Positions 1 through 10,400 of a stretch of DNA of 64,000 bases are shown one piece after another (position 1 is the stretch's first letter; each line of letters begins with the position of its first letter). Location of the stretch: contig JALKAY010000002.1 in NCBI GenBank assembly GCA_023015935.1, positions 186,001 to 250,000 on the forward strand, in the 5' to 3' direction. The notes under the pieces were generated by a model, which saw only the letters and a list, made by a program, of their open reading frames with translations, was not told the DNA's origin and ran no database searches. A program made the position numbers and the translations under genes. This DNA is from Flavobacteriaceae bacterium F08102 (lineage in GTDB: Bacteria; Bacteroidota; Bacteroidia; Flavobacteriales; Flavobacteriaceae).

Positions 1-1077
1 CCAACCTTATTGGAAGAAATCAGTTACCAAGTAGGGAGAACCGGGGCAATTACCCCGGTTGCTAATTTAACCCCTATACAACTTGCAGGGACTATTGTTA
101 AACGGGCGTCTTTACACAATGCCGATCAAATTGAGCGTTTAGATATACGTGTTGGGGACACTGTATTTGTTGAAAAAGGAGGGGATATTATTCCAAAGGT
201 TATTGGTGTAGACCTATCAAAAAGGCCTGCCAATTCACAGCCAACAGTGTACGCAACACACTGCCCTGAATGTGGAACTGCGTTAATTAGAAAGGAAGGT
301 GAAGCACAGCATTATTGTCCAAATGAATACGGATGTTTACCTCAAATTACTGGAAAAATCCAACATTTTATAGGTAGGAAAGCAATGGATATTGATGGTT
401 TGGGGGCAGAAACGGTAGTGCTCTTATACAAAGAGGGTTTGATTAAAAACTATGCCGATTTATATCATTTAACTACCAAACAATTACTTCCCTTAGAACG
501 TATTGCTGATAAATCAGCTGAAAACATAATTAAGGGGATTGAAGCATCCAAAAAAATGCCATTTGAAAAAGTGCTATTTGCCTTAGGAATACGTTTTGTA
601 GGTGAAACTGTTGCGAAGAAATTAGCACGTCATTTTAAATGCATTGACCGTTTATTTAATGCCTCTTTTGAGGAACTTATTGCTGTAGATGAAATTGGAG
701 AGCGAATTGCGAATAGTGTAATAGACTTTGCACAAGATGAAAAACATCGAGCGATAATTGATGATTTGAAAAGTCAGGGACTGCAATTTGAACTTTCTGA
801 AGAAGCCTTAGCAGGTAGGTCAGATAAATTAACTGGGTTGACTTTTGTTGTTTCTGGTGTTTTTGAGACTTTAAGTAGAGAGGAACTAAAAAAATCAATT
901 GAAGACAATGGGGCTAAAGTTGCGAGTTCCATTTCAAAAAAAACAAATTATATTATCGCTGGTGCTAATATGGGACCTAGTAAAAAGACGAAAGCCGATG
1001 ACTTAGGAATTCCGATTATAAGCGAGTATGACTACCTTGAGCTTCTTCAAAGTAAAAATAAGTCTACCGAAATTTAA
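1..1077 (+). CDS. ligA: NAD-dependent DNA ligase LigA, 3' part (5' end outside window)
   Basis: Seals nicks in DNA using NAD+ during replication and repair. The reading frame is open from base 1, so the adenylation domain lies upstream and 358 C-terminal residues are visible. In order one sees the end of the OB-fold (QVGRTGAITPVA, then KGGDIIPKV), a four-cysteine zinc finger (CPECG near residue 87, then CPNEYGC), helix-hairpin-helix repeats (DIDGLG, GIRFVG, VDEIGE) and a C-terminal BRCT domain starting near residue 276 (LTGLTFVVSGVF). All match the bacterial LigA order. No damage is seen in the visible part. Confidence 0.97.
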   Translation, partial: PTLLEEISYQVGRTGAITPVANLTPIQLAGTIVKRASLHNADQIERLDIRVGDTVFVEKGGDIIPKVIGVDLSKRPANSQPTVYATHCPECGTALIRKEGEAQHYCPNEYGCLPQITGKIQHFIGRKAMDIDGLGAETVVLLYKEGLIKNYADLYHLTTKQLLPLERIADKSAENIIKGIEASKKMPFEKVLFALGIRFVGETVAKKLARHFKCIDRLFNASFEELIAVDEIGERIANSVIDFAQDEKHRAIIDDLKSQGLQFELSEEALAGRSDKLTGLTFVVSGVFETLSREELKKSIEDNGAKVASSISKKTNYIIAGANMGPSKKTKADDLGIPIISEYDYLELLQSKNKSTEI

Positions 1078-1157
1078 TTGAAAAATACCGCCTCGTCTTT
1101 GGTTGTTACACCCCTAATTTCATCAATTAAAAATTGTTTAGAAAAGGAAATGGATGT

Positions 1158-1481
1158 CTAGAGAAAATTATCTAACCCAGGAATATTGGGAAGACCTTCT
1201 TTGGCGACAGCCCCTAGTTCAGCTTCTTGAAGTTTTGTGGCCTTATCTATCGCGTCGTTAATTGCTAAAATTAGAAAATCCTCTAAAGCCTCCTTGTTAT
1301 TGAGTAAAGTGTCGTCTATATGAATAGATTTAACTTCTCTATTACCAGTCATGCTTACTTTAACGGCATTGTGATTTGAAGTCCCCTCGACATAAACCGT
1401 ATTTAGACGATTCTTCGTTTCCTCAATTTTTTGTTTCGACTCCTTAAGTTTTTGCATCATACTGCCTAAATCTCCAAACAT
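1158..1481 (-). CDS. YbaB/EbfC family nucleoid-associated protein
   Basis: Small DNA-binding protein of the YbaB/EbfC family (107 aa, usual length about 100-110), expected to act as a dimer on the nucleoid. It begins MFGDLGSMMQKLKESKQKIEE, a typical helical N-terminus, followed by a short beta-sheet section (VEGTSNHNAVKVSMTGNREVKSIHID) and a C-terminal helix. The start at 1481 is preferred over an in-frame codon nine residues upstream because family members begin with MFGD or similar. It is convergent with ligA and divergent from the S9 peptidase gene. Confidence 0.9.
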   Translation of the reverse strand: MFGDLGSMMQKLKESKQKIEETKNRLNTVYVEGTSNHNAVKVSMTGNREVKSIHIDDTLLNNKEALEDFLILAINDAIDKATKLQEAELGAVAKEGLPNIPGLDNFL

Positions 1482-1555
1482 ATTTTTAGGTATTAAAATG
1501 ATTGGCAAAATACTATTTTTTTTGTGAAGTTAAGAAAATAAATGCGTGAATTATC

Positions 1556-1587
1556 TTGGAACAAGCTGAATATATACCGTACTTTTG
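1556..1587 (+). promoter_or_regulatory. Bacteroidota-type promoter for the S9 peptidase gene
   Basis: TTG at 1556-1558, a 21-base spacer and TACTTTTG at 1580-1587 match the Bacteroidota vegetative consensus TTG-N19-21-TAnnTTTG. It lies inside the longest open frame of the downstream gene and so argues that translation starts at the ATG at 1608, not upstream. Confidence 0.7.
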
Positions 1588-1607
1588 CGGTCGAATTATT
1601 TTTACAG

Positions 1608-3704
1608 ATGAAGAATAAAGTGAAGAAAGCACCAGTGGCAACCAAACGCCCTAAGGTCATGGAAATTCATGGGGATAAGCGCGTTGACAACTATTATTGG
1701 ATGAGGCTGACAGAAGAACAGAAAAATGCGGAGCAGCCAGATGCACATACACGAGAGGTTTTTGATTACTTAAATGCCGAAAAGGAATATTATGAGGCAG
1801 TAACCGCGCATACTGATCAGTTAAAGAAGAAGTTATTTGAAGAAATGAAGGGGAGAATTAAAGAAGATGATGCTTCGGTACCTTTGAAAGACAATGGTTA
1901 CTACTATATTACGCGTTATGAAAAAGGGCAACAATATCCTGTTCATACGCGTAAAAAAGGAAGTTTAGAGGCTCCTGAAGAAATTTTATTTGATGTGAAT
2001 GAAATGGCGAAAGGCCATGAGTATTTTTCGCTTACGGGTGTTGATGTTAGTGAAGATAATAAATGGGTTGCATTTGGTGTAGATAATGTGAGTAGACGTC
2101 AATATGTTTTGCAGTTTAAAAATTTAGAAACGGGAGAATTGTCTCCAGAAAAAATTGAAAACACAACGGGTAGCGCTACTTGGGCTAATGATAATAAAAC
2201 CATTTTTTATACGAAAAAAGATCCTGTCACATTAAGAGCCGATCGTATATTTAGACATGAACTAGGTACTGATCCTGCTACCGATGTTGAGGTTTATTAT
2301 GAAGCCGATGAGACCTTTAGTACATTTGTTTATAAAACGAAGTCAAAGGCTTTTATTGTGATTGGTTCATCTTCTACGTTGACTACAGAATATAGGGTTT
2401 TACCCGCAGAAAACCCCTTGGGTGATTTTTCGATTGTACAAGAGCGGATACGTGGATTAGAATATAGTATTTCTCATTTTGAGGACTATTTTTATATATT
2501 TACAAATAAGGATGGTGCGGTCAATTTTAAGGTAATGCGGACGCCTATCCATAAGACGACTGCTGATAATTGGGAAGATGTAATTGCACATCGTTCAGAT
2601 GTGCTTTTAGAAAATTTCTCTATTTTTAAAGAGTACCTCGTCTTAGAAGAGCGATCAGAAGGGCTCAATAAAATTCGTGTAATAAGATGGGATAAAACTG
2701 CAGATTATTACATCCCATTTAATGAAGAAACGTACTCGACTGGCGTGTTTTCAAATCCAGAATTTGATACGGATATACTTCGCTACGGGTATAATTCAAT
2801 GACAACGCCCGCCTCGGTGATTGATTTCAACATGAAGGATCACAGTGTTAAAATCCTTAAAGAGCAAGCGGTTTTGGGTGGGAAATTTCGGAAAGAAAAT
2901 TATGTAAGCCAACGAATTTGGATCAATGCAAGAGACGGTAAAAAGGTGGCGGTTAGTATGGTGTACCACAAGGATACTGTTTTGAATGAAAATACGCCTT
3001 TTTTACTTTATGCTTATGGTTCTTATGGACATACTATTTCAGACAGTTTTAGCACGACGCGGTTAAGCTTGCTTGATAGAGGGGTTGTTTTTGCTATTGC
3101 CCATATTCGCGGAAGTCAGTACTTAGGTAGAACGTGGTATGAGGATGGGAAATTATTGAATAAGATGAATACCTTTACTGATTTTATCGATTGTAGTAAA
3201 GCATTGATTGATCTTGGATATACGTCGAATAAGCACCTATATGCTATGGGAGGATCTGCTGGAGGATTATTAATGGGAGTTGTGGTTAATATGAACCCTG
3301 AATTGTATAATGGTGTTATAGCAGCTGTTCCCTTTGTAGATGTAATGACCACCATGCTCGACGAAACGATTCCTTTAACAACATTTGAATATGATGAATG
3401 GGGGAATCCGAATGATAAAGTTTATTACGATTATATGCGTGCATATTCGCCTTATGATAATATTTCTGAAAAGGAATATCCAAATATGTTGGTGATCACT
3501 GGGTTACACGATTCTCAGGTGCAGTATTACGAACCTGCAAAATGGGTTGCGAAATTAAGAGCACATAACAAAAGTACCAATGTTTTAGTCTTTGATATTA
3601 ACATGGAAGCCGGTCATGGCGGAGCTTCTGGCAGATTTGACGCCCTTAAAGAGACCGCTAAAGAATATGCATTTTTATTAGATTTAGAGGGGATAAAAGC
3701 CTGA
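1608..3704 (+). CDS. S9 family peptidase, oligopeptidase B type
   Basis: Serine oligopeptidase of the prolyl-oligopeptidase clan; oligopeptidase B cleaves short peptides after basic residues. 698 aa from the ATG at 1608, the usual length for OpdB/PtrB. The N-terminal half is the beta-propeller, including the family motif YYWMRL near the start. The C-terminal half is the alpha/beta hydrolase with nucleophile motif GGSAGG (Ser550), an acidic residue in GLHDSQVQYYEP and the catalytic His in EAGHGG. No signal peptide is seen, so it is probably cytoplasmic. The upstream in-frame start is rejected because a promoter overlaps it. Substrate preference is inferred from the family. Confidence 0.93.
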   Translation: MKNKVKKAPVATKRPKVMEIHGDKRVDNYYWMRLTEEQKNAEQPDAHTREVFDYLNAEKEYYEAVTAHTDQLKKKLFEEMKGRIKEDDASVPLKDNGYYYITRYEKGQQYPVHTRKKGSLEAPEEILFDVNEMAKGHEYFSLTGVDVSEDNKWVAFGVDNVSRRQYVLQFKNLETGELSPEKIENTTGSATWANDNKTIFYTKKDPVTLRADRIFRHELGTDPATDVEVYYEADETFSTFVYKTKSKAFIVIGSSSTLTTEYRVLPAENPLGDFSIVQERIRGLEYSISHFEDYFYIFTNKDGAVNFKVMRTPIHKTTADNWEDVIAHRSDVLLENFSIFKEYLVLEERSEGLNKIRVIRWDKTADYYIPFNEETYSTGVFSNPEFDTDILRYGYNSMTTPASVIDFNMKDHSVKILKEQAVLGGKFRKENYVSQRIWINARDGKKVAVSMVYHKDTVLNENTPFLLYAYGSYGHTISDSFSTTRLSLLDRGVVFAIAHIRGSQYLGRTWYEDGKLLNKMNTFTDFIDCSKALIDLGYTSNKHLYAMGGSAGGLLMGVVVNMNPELYNGVIAAVPFVDVMTTMLDETIPLTTFEYDEWGNPNDKVYYDYMRAYSPYDNISEKEYPNMLVITGLHDSQVQYYEPAKWVAKLRAHNKSTNVLVFDINMEAGHGGASGRFDALKETAKEYAFLLDLEGIKA

Positions 3705-3720
3705 TTTAAAAAAAAAGTGG

Positions 3721-3728
3721 TAAATTTG
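3721..3728 (+). promoter_or_regulatory. Possible -7 element TAAATTTG
   Basis: Exact match to TAnnTTTG 34 bases before the ATG of the cysteine-synthase-like gene. No TTG at the expected -33 distance was found, so this is a half-site only. Confidence 0.4.
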
Positions 3729-3762
3729 GCCGTTATATAATTATTAATCGTAAAAGATTTTT

Positions 3763-4800
3763 ATGAAGCATAATTTAGGTGTATACCAAAATGTACTTGA
3801 ACTTATTGGAAATACTCCGATGATCAAATTAAATAAAATCACTGAACATTTAGCTGGTGAATTTTATACAAAATTTGAAGGTTTCAACCCTGGTCATTCA
3901 ACAAAAGACAGAATTGCTCATCATATTATTGAACAAGCAGAACGAAAAGGTATTTTAAAGCCTGGTGATACAATTATTGAGACGACATCTGGTAATACAG
4001 GTTTTAGTATGGCTATGGTAAGTATCATTAAAGGCTATGAGTGCATCCTAGCAGTAAGTTCTAAATCTTCTAATGACAAGATTGACATGCTTAAAAGCAT
4101 GGGAGCGAAAGTTTATGTTTGTCCTGCAAATGTTAGTGCTGACGATAGTCGTTCTTATTATAATGTAGCTAAAAGACTACACGCTGAAATCGCTGACTCG
4201 GTATATATTAATCAATATTTTAACGAACTGAATACTGAAGCTCATTATTTGAGCACGGGTCCCGAAATTTGGGAACAGACCGATGGGAAAATTACCCATT
4301 TGGTTGCTGCAAGTGGAACTGGAGGAACTATTTCAGGGGCTGCGAAGTATCTTAAGGAACAAAATCCGAACATAAAAATAATCGGTGTTGATGCCTATGG
4401 TTCGGTATTGAAGAAGTTTCATGAAACAGGCGTGTTAGACCCCAATGAAAGTTATCCATACCGAATAGAAGGATTAGGGAAAAATTTAATTCCAACAGCT
4501 ACTGATTTTGAAATTATAGATAAGTTTGAAAAAGTAAATGATGGAGATAGTGCCCACAGAGCAAGAGAAATTGCCTTGACTGAAGGTATTTTTGCAGGGT
4601 ATACGAGTGGGGCAGCTATGCAAGCAGTTATGCAGCTTGCTGAAAAAGGAGAATTTGATGAAGATAGTAAGGTGGTTGTGGTTTTCCCGGATCATGGATC
4701 GCGCTATATGACGAAAGTTTATAGCGACGATTGGATGGAGGAACAAGGCTTTTTTGATAGTGAAAAAGAACCTCAAGTAGCCATTGAATACATAAAATAA
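3763..4800 (+). CDS. PLP-dependent cysteine-synthase-fold enzyme, possible cysteate synthase
   Basis: Fold-type II PLP enzyme of the cysteine synthase/cystathionine beta-synthase family, 345 aa. PLP lysine is Lys48 in GHSTKDRIA (ordinary cysteine synthases have GGSVKDR), the substrate loop is TSGNTG near residue 80 and the phosphate-binding loop is GTGGT near residue 190. The C-terminal extension after the catalytic fold is short and there are no CBS domains. A terminator follows, and next on the same strand is an alpha-oxoamine-synthase-family gene. Known biology: Bacteroidota make capnine-type sulfonolipids from cysteate, formed by a PLP enzyme of this fold, and a fatty acyl donor joined by an enzyme of the second fold. 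Assignment as cysteate synthase is inferred from the pairing; a plain cysteine synthase is the alternative. Confidence 0.75.
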   Translation: MKHNLGVYQNVLELIGNTPMIKLNKITEHLAGEFYTKFEGFNPGHSTKDRIAHHIIEQAERKGILKPGDTIIETTSGNTGFSMAMVSIIKGYECILAVSSKSSNDKIDMLKSMGAKVYVCPANVSADDSRSYYNVAKRLHAEIADSVYINQYFNELNTEAHYLSTGPEIWEQTDGKITHLVAASGTGGTISGAAKYLKEQNPNIKIIGVDAYGSVLKKFHETGVLDPNESYPYRIEGLGKNLIPTATDFEIIDKFEKVNDGDSAHRAREIALTEGIFAGYTSGAAMQAVMQLAEKGEFDEDSKVVVVFPDHGSRYMTKVYSDDWMEEQGFFDSEKEPQVAIEYIK

Positions 4801-4822
4801 AATCAATTTATACAATGCTTTG

Positions 4823-4855
4823 AAGAGGTTCTATTCGTTATAGACCTCTTTTTTT
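4823..4855 (+). terminator. Intrinsic terminator after the cysteine-synthase-like gene
   Basis: Stem 4823-4834 pairs with 4839-4850 (one bulged T), loop TCGT, followed by a run of T to 4855. It separates the two PLP-enzyme genes transcriptionally, so the second needs its own promoter. Confidence 0.8.
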
Positions 4856-4930
4856 GTTAAAAAAAACACGTAAAACCCTTTTATACAGGCGTAAAAAGTG
4901 GTTAATTTGCAGTGTCTAAACCCATAGATA

Positions 4931-6190
4931 ATGAAAGATTTATTTGATAGAATCATCCAAGATAAAGGCCCTTTAGGAAAATGGGCAGAACAAGCAGAAG
5001 GTTATTATGTTTTTCCTAAATTAGAAGGTCCAATTTCGAATAGGATGATTTTCAATGGGAAACGGGTAATTACCTGGAGTATCAACGATTATTTAGGCTT
5101 AGCAAATCATCCTGAGGTGCTAAAGGCAGATGGTGAAGCGGCTATGGAGCATGGGATGGCCTATCCGATGGGAGCCAGAATGATGTCTGGACATACTAAT
5201 TTTCATGAACAGTTAGAAAGAGAATGCGCAGCATTTGTAGGGAAAGAGTCAGCCTATTTGGTGAATTTTGGTTATCAGGGAATGGTTTCTGCCATAGATG
5301 CCTTGGTATCTAAAAATGATGTGATTGTATACGATATGGATACACACGCATGTATCATTGACGGTGTTCGATTGCACGCCGGAAAACGATTTGTATATAA
5401 ACACAATGACGTAGAAAGTTTAGAGAAAAATCTTCAACGTGCAGTAAAAATTGCCGAACATACAAATGGAGGAATTCTAGTTGTGTCAGAAGGTGTTTTT
5501 GGAATGCGTGGAGAACAAGGGCGTTTACGTGAAATTGTAGCTCTTAAAGAGAAGTATAATTTTAGATTTTTAGTCGATGATGCACATGGTTTTGGAACCT
5601 TAGGAGAAGGTGGTAGAGGAACTGGTTATGAACAAGGTGTACAAGATGGAATTGATGTTTATTTTGCAACCTTTGCGAAATCCATGGCGGGTATAGGTGC
5701 ATTTTTCGCTGCGGATAAAGAAATCATTCAGTTTTTAAAATACAATATGCGCTCTCAAATGTTTGCAAAATCTTTACCTATGCCAATGGTTAAAGGTGCA
5801 TTAAAACGCTTGGACATGTTGAGAACTATGCCTGAGTTAAAAGAAAAGCTTTGGGAGAATGTTAATGCCTTACAACAAGGTCTTCGTTCGGCTGGTTTTG
5901 ATTTGGGAACCACACAAACATGTATTACACCTGTATATTTGAAAGGAGATATTCCGGAAGCAATGGCGATGGTACAAGATCTTCGGGAGAATCATGGAAT
6001 TTTCTGTTCTATTGTCGTGTATCCTGTCATTCCAAAAGGCTTAATTATTCTACGTTTAATTCCTACAGCCACCCATACATTGGATGATGTTAATGAAACT
6101 ATCGCAGCTTTTTCAGCGATTCGAGAGAAATTAGAAAAAGGAATTTATAAAAGGATAGCTTCCGCAGCACAAAAGGTTGTGGAGTCATAG
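4931..6190 (+). CDS. Alpha-oxoamine synthase family PLP acyltransferase, possible cysteate acyltransferase
   Basis: Fold-type I PLP enzyme (419 aa) of the family holding glycine C-acetyltransferase, AONS and serine palmitoyltransferase; these condense an amino acid with an acyl thioester and release CO2. Seen: SINDYLGLANHPEV near the N-terminus, GARMMSGHTNFHEQLE, the PLP ring-binding DDAHGFGTLG and Lys250 in TFAKSMAG as the Schiff-base residue. The distinctive N-terminal extension (YYVFPKLEG) is common in the Bacteroidota sphingolipid/sulfonolipid branch. With the preceding cysteine-synthase-fold gene it suggests cysteate plus fatty acyl to 3-keto-capnine. Serine palmitoyltransferase is the main alternative. 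Substrate cannot be read from sequence alone. Confidence 0.8.
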   Translation: MKDLFDRIIQDKGPLGKWAEQAEGYYVFPKLEGPISNRMIFNGKRVITWSINDYLGLANHPEVLKADGEAAMEHGMAYPMGARMMSGHTNFHEQLERECAAFVGKESAYLVNFGYQGMVSAIDALVSKNDVIVYDMDTHACIIDGVRLHAGKRFVYKHNDVESLEKNLQRAVKIAEHTNGGILVVSEGVFGMRGEQGRLREIVALKEKYNFRFLVDDAHGFGTLGEGGRGTGYEQGVQDGIDVYFATFAKSMAGIGAFFAADKEIIQFLKYNMRSQMFAKSLPMPMVKGALKRLDMLRTMPELKEKLWENVNALQQGLRSAGFDLGTTQTCITPVYLKGDIPEAMAMVQDLRENHGIFCSIVVYPVIPKGLIILRLIPTATHTLDDVNETIAAFSAIREKLEKGIYKRIASAAQKVVES

Positions 6191-6253
6191 TTGAACGAAA
6201 AGAGTTAGATAGAGGAAATTTTTCTTTTACAGTTGGTTTAATTTTAAGAAAAC

Positions 6254-7279
6254 TTACAATTTCAATCGAGCTTTTGGACTCACAGACAGTGGGGAGAAAT
6301 CTTGTTTAAGATATTTGTAATAGCCTACGATTCCGATCATTGCCGCATTGTCGGTGGTATATTCAAATTTAGGTATAAAGGTATTCCATCCAAACGTCTG
6401 TTCAGCTTCACGTAAGGCTTTTCTCAGTCCACTATTAGCAGATACGCCTCCCGCAATTGCAATGTCATTAATTTGATGTAGGTCAGCTGCTCGTTTTAAT
6501 TTCTTTAAGAGTAACTGAATAATTGTATCCTGTATCGAAGCGCAAATATCATTTAAATTTTCTTTGATAAAGTTGGGGTTTTCTTTAAGATTACGCTGTA
6601 AAAAATACAAGACAGAGGTTTTTAAACCACTGAAACTAAAATCCAAGACTTTTTTTGTTTTTGGATGTGGAAAATCATAGGCTTTGGGATTGCCAAGTTG
6701 GGCGTGTTTGTCAATATATGGACCGCCAGGATAGGGAAACCCGAGTAATTTAGCTGATTTGTCAAAAGCTTCACCAACGGCGTCATCAATGGTTTCGCCA
6801 ATGACTGTCATTGAAAAATAATCGGATACCTTTACAATTTGGGTGTGTCCTCCACTAACAGTTAAACATAAAAACGGAAATTTCGGATTCGTATAACCTT
6901 CTTCTTTGATGAAATGAGCCATAATATGGGCTTGCATATGGTTAATTCCAATCAATGGAATTTGCAGCGACATACTCATTGATTTGGCAAATGCACTTCC
7001 AACAAAAAGTGATCCAAGTAACCCAGGACCCTCAGTAAAAGCAATCGCAGATAATTCACTTTTATCTATGTTAGCTTGTTTAAGCGCTTCGATAATGGTG
7101 GGAATTATATGCTGCTGATGTGCTCGAGATGCTAATTCAGGTACTACCCCTCCGTATTTTGTATGAATTTCCTGATTGGCAACAACATTTGACAATACGT
7201 TGTCGTTTTGTAAGATAGCCACCCCTGTGTCATCACATGATGATTCTATCGCTAAAATATAAATTGAATTTTTATCCAT
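6254..7279 (-). CDS. tsaD: tRNA N6-threonylcarbamoyladenosine synthase subunit TsaD
   Basis: Transfers the threonylcarbamoyl group to A37 of ANN-decoding tRNAs together with TsaB and TsaE. 341 aa from the ATG at 7279; this start gives the conserved beginning IYILAIESSCDDT, while the longer frame adds an unconserved seven residues. Metal-binding HMQAH, the GGHTQ loop, FPYPGGPYID, and AIAGGVSANSGLR with DNAAMIG near the C-terminus are all present. Divergent from tamB, an arrangement common in Flavobacteriia. Confidence 0.97.
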   Translation of the reverse strand: MDKNSIYILAIESSCDDTGVAILQNDNVLSNVVANQEIHTKYGGVVPELASRAHQQHIIPTIIEALKQANIDKSELSAIAFTEGPGLLGSLFVGSAFAKSMSMSLQIPLIGINHMQAHIMAHFIKEEGYTNPKFPFLCLTVSGGHTQIVKVSDYFSMTVIGETIDDAVGEAFDKSAKLLGFPYPGGPYIDKHAQLGNPKAYDFPHPKTKKVLDFSFSGLKTSVLYFLQRNLKENPNFIKENLNDICASIQDTIIQLLLKKLKRAADLHQINDIAIAGGVSANSGLRKALREAEQTFGWNTFIPKFEYTTDNAAMIGIVGYYKYLKQDFSPLSVSPKARLKL

Positions 7280-7420
7280 TATTTTTGAAAAAAGGCACAA
7301 AGTTTGTACTTATAAATTGCGTAATTTTAGACGGCTAAATTTAACACATTTAATTCTATCAAACGGGCAAAAAAAATAACTAAAAGAATTGTACTAACGC
7401 TTGTTTTATTAGCGGTTCTT

Positions 7421-10400
7421 TTGGTGGTTTTATTTTCCATCCCTGCTGTTCAAACAAAGGTAGCCAAACTCATTACAAAGAGTATCAATGAAAAGTACCA
7501 GACGAATATAGTTATAAAAGCTGTTGATTTATCTTTTCTTGGGAATATTGAGCTCGAAGGCATCGAAATTCGCGATCATCACAATGACTCTTTGCTCTTT
7601 ATCAATTCGTTGAGTACGTCACTACGAAGTTTTAAAAATGCAATTAATAATAATCTATTGTTTGGCGAAATTGCTGTAGAAGGGTTGCGATTGAACATGA
7701 ATACATATCAAGGTGAAGTCAATGATAATTTGTCAATTTTTGTAAATAAACTTGATTCAGGAAAGCCTTCGTCGAGTAATACTCCCTTTCATCTGGCTAG
7801 TTCCCATATTCAATTGGAGAATTCTTTTTTTGAATTGCGTAACGAAAATAAAGAGACGCAAGAAGTTTTACAATTAAATGAACTCAATGGCGCCGTAAAA
7901 GATTTTGAAATAGTTGGGCCAAAAGTGGTTGCCGATTTACGAGGTGTGAAGTTTAAAGAAGGAAGAGGAATTGACGTGGTTAATTTGACAACGAATTTCA
8001 CCTATACCCCTACACAAATGCGCTTTGAAAAGTTTAGCTTAGAAACTCCCTTTTCGTTGATAAAGACAGAGATGAAAATGGATTATAGGAGAGGAGATTT
8101 AGCTGATTTTGTCAATAAAGTTAACATTTATGCAGAATTTTCTGATGCGAAGGCATCTTTGATTGATATTAATAAATTTTATAACGAACTAGGGGTCAAT
8201 GATGTTGTTTTATTTGATGGTATATTTACAGGAACAATCAATGATTTTAAATTATCCGGGTTAGATTTAATCAGTAACCGAAATTCGGTAATAAAAGGTG
8301 ATTTTCACTTTAGAAATGTACTTAATCCGTCCGAGTTTTCTTTACAAACAGACGTAAAAAAAGTGGCGTCAACGTATCAGAATTTAAAGATGTTATTGCC
8401 TAATATTATCGGAAAATCTTTGCCTTCAACTTTTGAAAAGTTTGGTCGATTTAATATTGATGGTTATTCGTATATCACAGATGAATCTGTAGATGCTGAT
8501 TTGCATATTAATTCTGCCTTAGGTGTAATTTATGCGGATTTAAATTTGACTCATATTGATGATATTGACAATGCAAAATATATAGGTGATATTCGCTTTG
8601 TAGATCTGGAATTTGGGAAACTTATTCAAGATAGCCTTGTTGGTCAATTATCGTTAACCGCAGAAGTTGACGGTAAGGGGTTTACTTTAGAAACCATAAA
8701 TACATCTGTTAAAGGAGCCATTTCAAAACACCAATACAAAGGGTATACCTATAAAAATATTGCCATTAATGGGGTGTTTAAAAATCAACATTTTGATGGA
8801 AGTTTGGTGACGAATGATGAGAATTTAAAAATGAGCTTTACAGGATTGGCTGATTTGTCAAAAGATTTGTACACGTTTGATTTTATTGCAGATGTTGAAT
8901 TTGCGAACTTTAATAAATTAAATTTATTTAAACGAGATTCCATTGCCATTTTAAAAGGCGATATTGATATTAAAATTACAGGGACTAACTTAGAAAACGC
9001 TAGAGGAAGTATAAATTTTCAAAATGCCTCTTATACTAATCAAAACGACAATTACATCTTTAAAGATTTTTCAGTAACCTCTTCGTTTAAAGATTCTGTA
9101 AGAACACTTACCATGAATTCTACTGATTTTGTTGAAGGTAAAATAGCTGGGCGATTTAAATTTAATGAATTAGGAAAACTCGCTACCAATTCTTTTGCGA
9201 GTGTGTATTCAAATTATAAGCCTAAGACGGTGAGTTCTGGACAGTTTTTGGACTTTAACTTTAAAATCTATAACACCATTGTTGAGGTGTTTTTGCCGGG
9301 GGTTAATTTAGGTTCAAATTCTACCGTAAAAGGTTCCATAAATTCAGATGATGATCAATTCGAGCTTACCGTAATATCGCCTAAAATTGAATTTTATGAC
9401 AACGTGATAGAGAAGATCAAATTGCAAATTGATAATAAAAGCCCATTATTTAATACACTACTTACAGTTGATAAGGCCAATACGAAATATTACGACTTTA
9501 AAGATGTAAGTCTGGTTAATGTTACCTTAAATGATACGTTGTTTTTTAGAACTGATTTCACAGGGGGTAAAAACAATCAAGAAATTTATGATTTGAGTTT
9601 CTATCACACGATTAATAAAGAGAATAAATCGGTCGTTGGCTTAAAAAAATCAACCGTAAACCTAAGAGGAAAAGAATGGGTTCTTAATCCCACCCAAAAC
9701 AAACAAAACAAAGTAGTTTTTGATAGTAGTTTTGACTTTTTTGCCTTTGATAAATTCAACATGGTAGCTGAAGACCAAGAAATTGCTTTTGGGGGGGTCA
9801 TTAACGGTAAATTCGATAAAAATCTCGACATAAATCTCACAAATGTGAAATTGGAAGGTTTTACCTCATTTCTTAATGATGCTAATATGAAAGGGCTTAT
9901 TAATGGACATATCAATTTTAGAGAAACGAATGGAGATGCGTTTCCGATTGCTAATATTACCATTGGAGATTTTTATTTGAATAATTTTAAACAAGGTGAT
10001 TTAATCCTTTCGGCCAAAGGACGTGGTGCTATAAAACAATATGATGTTGAAGCTAAATTGACGAATGATAATGTGGAAACGGTTTTAATATCTGGAATCG
10101 TAGATACTGATGGAGCTTACCCACAGCTTATGGCTAATTATAATTTTTCTGATTATAATATTGAACCCTATGGTTTCTTTGCGAAAGATGTATTAAATAA
10201 CATTCGAGGTGTAGTTTCAGGGACAGGTGTCATTAGCGGAAGGTTATCCAACCCTGATATCAATGGAGCATTGTTTTTAGACGATGCTGGGTTTGGTATT
10301 CCTTATCTCAATGTAGATTATAGTTTTGATGGAAATGCCCGTATAGATATAAAAGGAAATACTTTTATCGTTGTTCGCGGAGATATTTATGATGTTGATT

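Noticed and set aside
9604-9963. Minus-strand open frame inside tamB
   Set aside because: Shadow of the coding strand; no start context or known domain.
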